A stretch of DNA of 64,000 bases from Oscarella lobularis (taxonomy: Eukaryota; Porifera; Homoscleromorpha; Homosclerophorida; Oscarellidae). This document shows, piece after piece, positions 63,101-64,000 of the stretch (its first letter is position 1; each line of letters begins with the position of its first letter). A program made the translations under genes and the position numbers. The stretch is taken from assembly GCF_947507565.1 (NCBI RefSeq), contig NC_089177.1:3098648-3162647 (forward strand), read 5' to 3'. A model generated the notes under the pieces. It ran no database searches, was not told the DNA's origin, and saw only the letters and a list, made by a program, of their open reading frames with translations.

Positions 63101-64000
63101 GTACGTCGATTTGATAGGGTAATAGCGTCGTTCGAGAAATCCCTATTTGTAGAGTGGAACAATCGGTTTACTTCCAAATGTCACAAGTCTTCTGTATCTG
63201 CTTTCTCTGGCCAATGCTTCGGTCTGTGAGGAGCTACGCGGAGACATTGGCTTTTACAAGGCTCTCATCAAAGGCGAGCTGGCACCTCTTTTCGTAGGAC
63301 TGGTAGTTGATTGAAAATTTTTTCAAAAAGGAGGCCTTAGTCTTCTCGACGAAAAGGAGCTTGAGATGTGTCAGCGCACGAGTTATTTATTTCACGTCGT
63401 CCTTTTTCGACAAGTTGCTTTATCGTATAAAGCATCCGTTGAAATGACTGCCAGGTTGACGGATTTTTTTAGAACGAAAGAAAACGATAACGATTCTCAG
63501 ATTATTCTCAGTAAACACTTGACCGACAAGTAAGATAAGAAAGTAGTCGTACCCCAAATTAATTTTTTGCTTCTGTCTGCAGATTTTCTCTATTTTTGAC
63601 CGGTGCCAGCTGTCTAAGCCAGCACAGATTAAAATGTGAAATCCCGCTATCCGATGCGAATGGAAACGGCGAATTACAGCAGATGCTAAGGATATCCTGG
63701 CATCTGACGATGTTTGGCGATGACGTAGAGGCCACTCTTGAACACAGTCACGAGACGTGAGACAAAATCTCCTTTTAATTAATTAATTAAAACCCTTAAT
63801 GTGGCATTGGAACAAAATAATGTTTGCATTTTCTTATAAATCTAATCGTTTGCGTTTCTAGGAGTGCACCTTGTCCTCTTTCCGAACGCGATGTTGCGCT
63901 ACTGCGAAGTCTTCTTCCCGACACGGCTATCAGAACTGAATTGCGGTTGCTCGAAGGCGCCGACAGTCATACGGATGCGTTAGACGTCTTAGAACGGTTG
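60109..64000 (+). CDS. RTTN: Rotatin, 5' part cut by window edge
   Basis: Rotatin is a large armadillo/HEAT-like protein of centrioles and basal bodies, needed for centriole elongation and left-right axis formation in vertebrates. N-terminus: IIEKLGHRLSQVRVGALKSL (human [20 protein letters not shown]), ADLVHRKDAAKSLLEWFNRD (human [20 protein letters not shown]), PMKGEVLDLLHRLV (human PMKEEVLNLLSRLV). Later exons give DVLFSDFPAEVFLQRPRLV (human DVIMQDFPAEIFLQRPKIV), LTLVIDQSMYLVHPFVREKLEA, AVNVVLKLLAHPSEKVRVVSYQL and DIDVSLRKSAGGQLI (human DVDLVLRKSAAEQLA). Many exons with about 50-bp introns. The frame continues to the right edge, so the C-terminal half is missing. Confidence 0.92.

Overview
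The window is a very gene-dense stretch of a nuclear animal genome. Genes lie 30-400 bp apart on both strands. The introns I could resolve are mostly 45-65 bp, with GT-AG ends and a few GC-AG ends. Nearly every protein is readily recognised by comparison with human families from memory, including animal-specific ones (a thrombospondin with VWC and TSR domains, ATMIN, CENP-N, NAGPA). Compactness plus an animal gene set fits a non-bilaterian such as a sponge, with a compact-genome lineage like the homoscleromorphs my best guess. No taxonomic marker proves this. All gene models were joined by eye from splice signals and family similarity, so internal exon edges are approximate.

Layout. 1-12.6 kb: CEP89 (cut by the left edge) and the nuclear-basket coiled-coil protein TPR, both minus. 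12.6-16.1 kb: MRPL13 (+), a CIMIP1/C20orf85 cilium protein (-) and NAGPA (-), the enzyme that uncovers mannose-6-phosphate tags. 16.2-26.7 kb: NSMAF/FAN (+), ENY2 (-), mitochondrial aspartate aminotransferase GOT2 (+), TTC5 (+), OXA1L (-). 26.7-27.2 kb: a 510-bp non-autonomous mobile element, with terminal inverted repeats and a 9-bp target duplication, inserted in the OXA1L/CMC2 divergent promoter. 27.3-35.2 kb: CMC2 (+), an unassigned gene (-), ATMIN (+), CENPN (+), UBA2 (+), RPP40 (+). CMC2, CENPN and ATMIN are also neighbours in human. 35.4-43.1 kb: an intron-poor block with KLHDC9 (+), a very unusual F-box/CHK-kinase/GRF/CCCH fusion gene (-), a small secreted cysteine-rich protein (-), single-exon ANAPC4 (+) and COX4 (-). 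43.1-53.1 kb: NEK11 (+), the selenoprotein SEPHS2 (-) with a UGA codon in a 13-nt microexon and a SECIS element, arylsulfatase B (-), a D-amino-acid/D-aspartate oxidase (-), and a ubiquitin-like/ankyrin protein (+). 53.6-64 kb: a subgroup-A-like thrombospondin (-), a 1.9-kb gap, and rotatin (+, cut by the right edge).

The genes form no single pathway. Loose themes are mitochondrial biogenesis (MRPL13, OXA1L, CMC2, COX4, GOT2), centriole/cilium (CEP89, CIMIP1, RTTN), cell-cycle and SUMO (ANAPC4, CENPN, UBA2, NEK11), and lysosome (NAGPA, ARSB). Most neighbours are head-to-head over 50-150 bp or tail-to-tail over 30-130 bp, so promoters and 3' UTRs must be shared or overlapping. The strongest candidate for something undescribed is the 784-residue fusion protein at 36540-38999.
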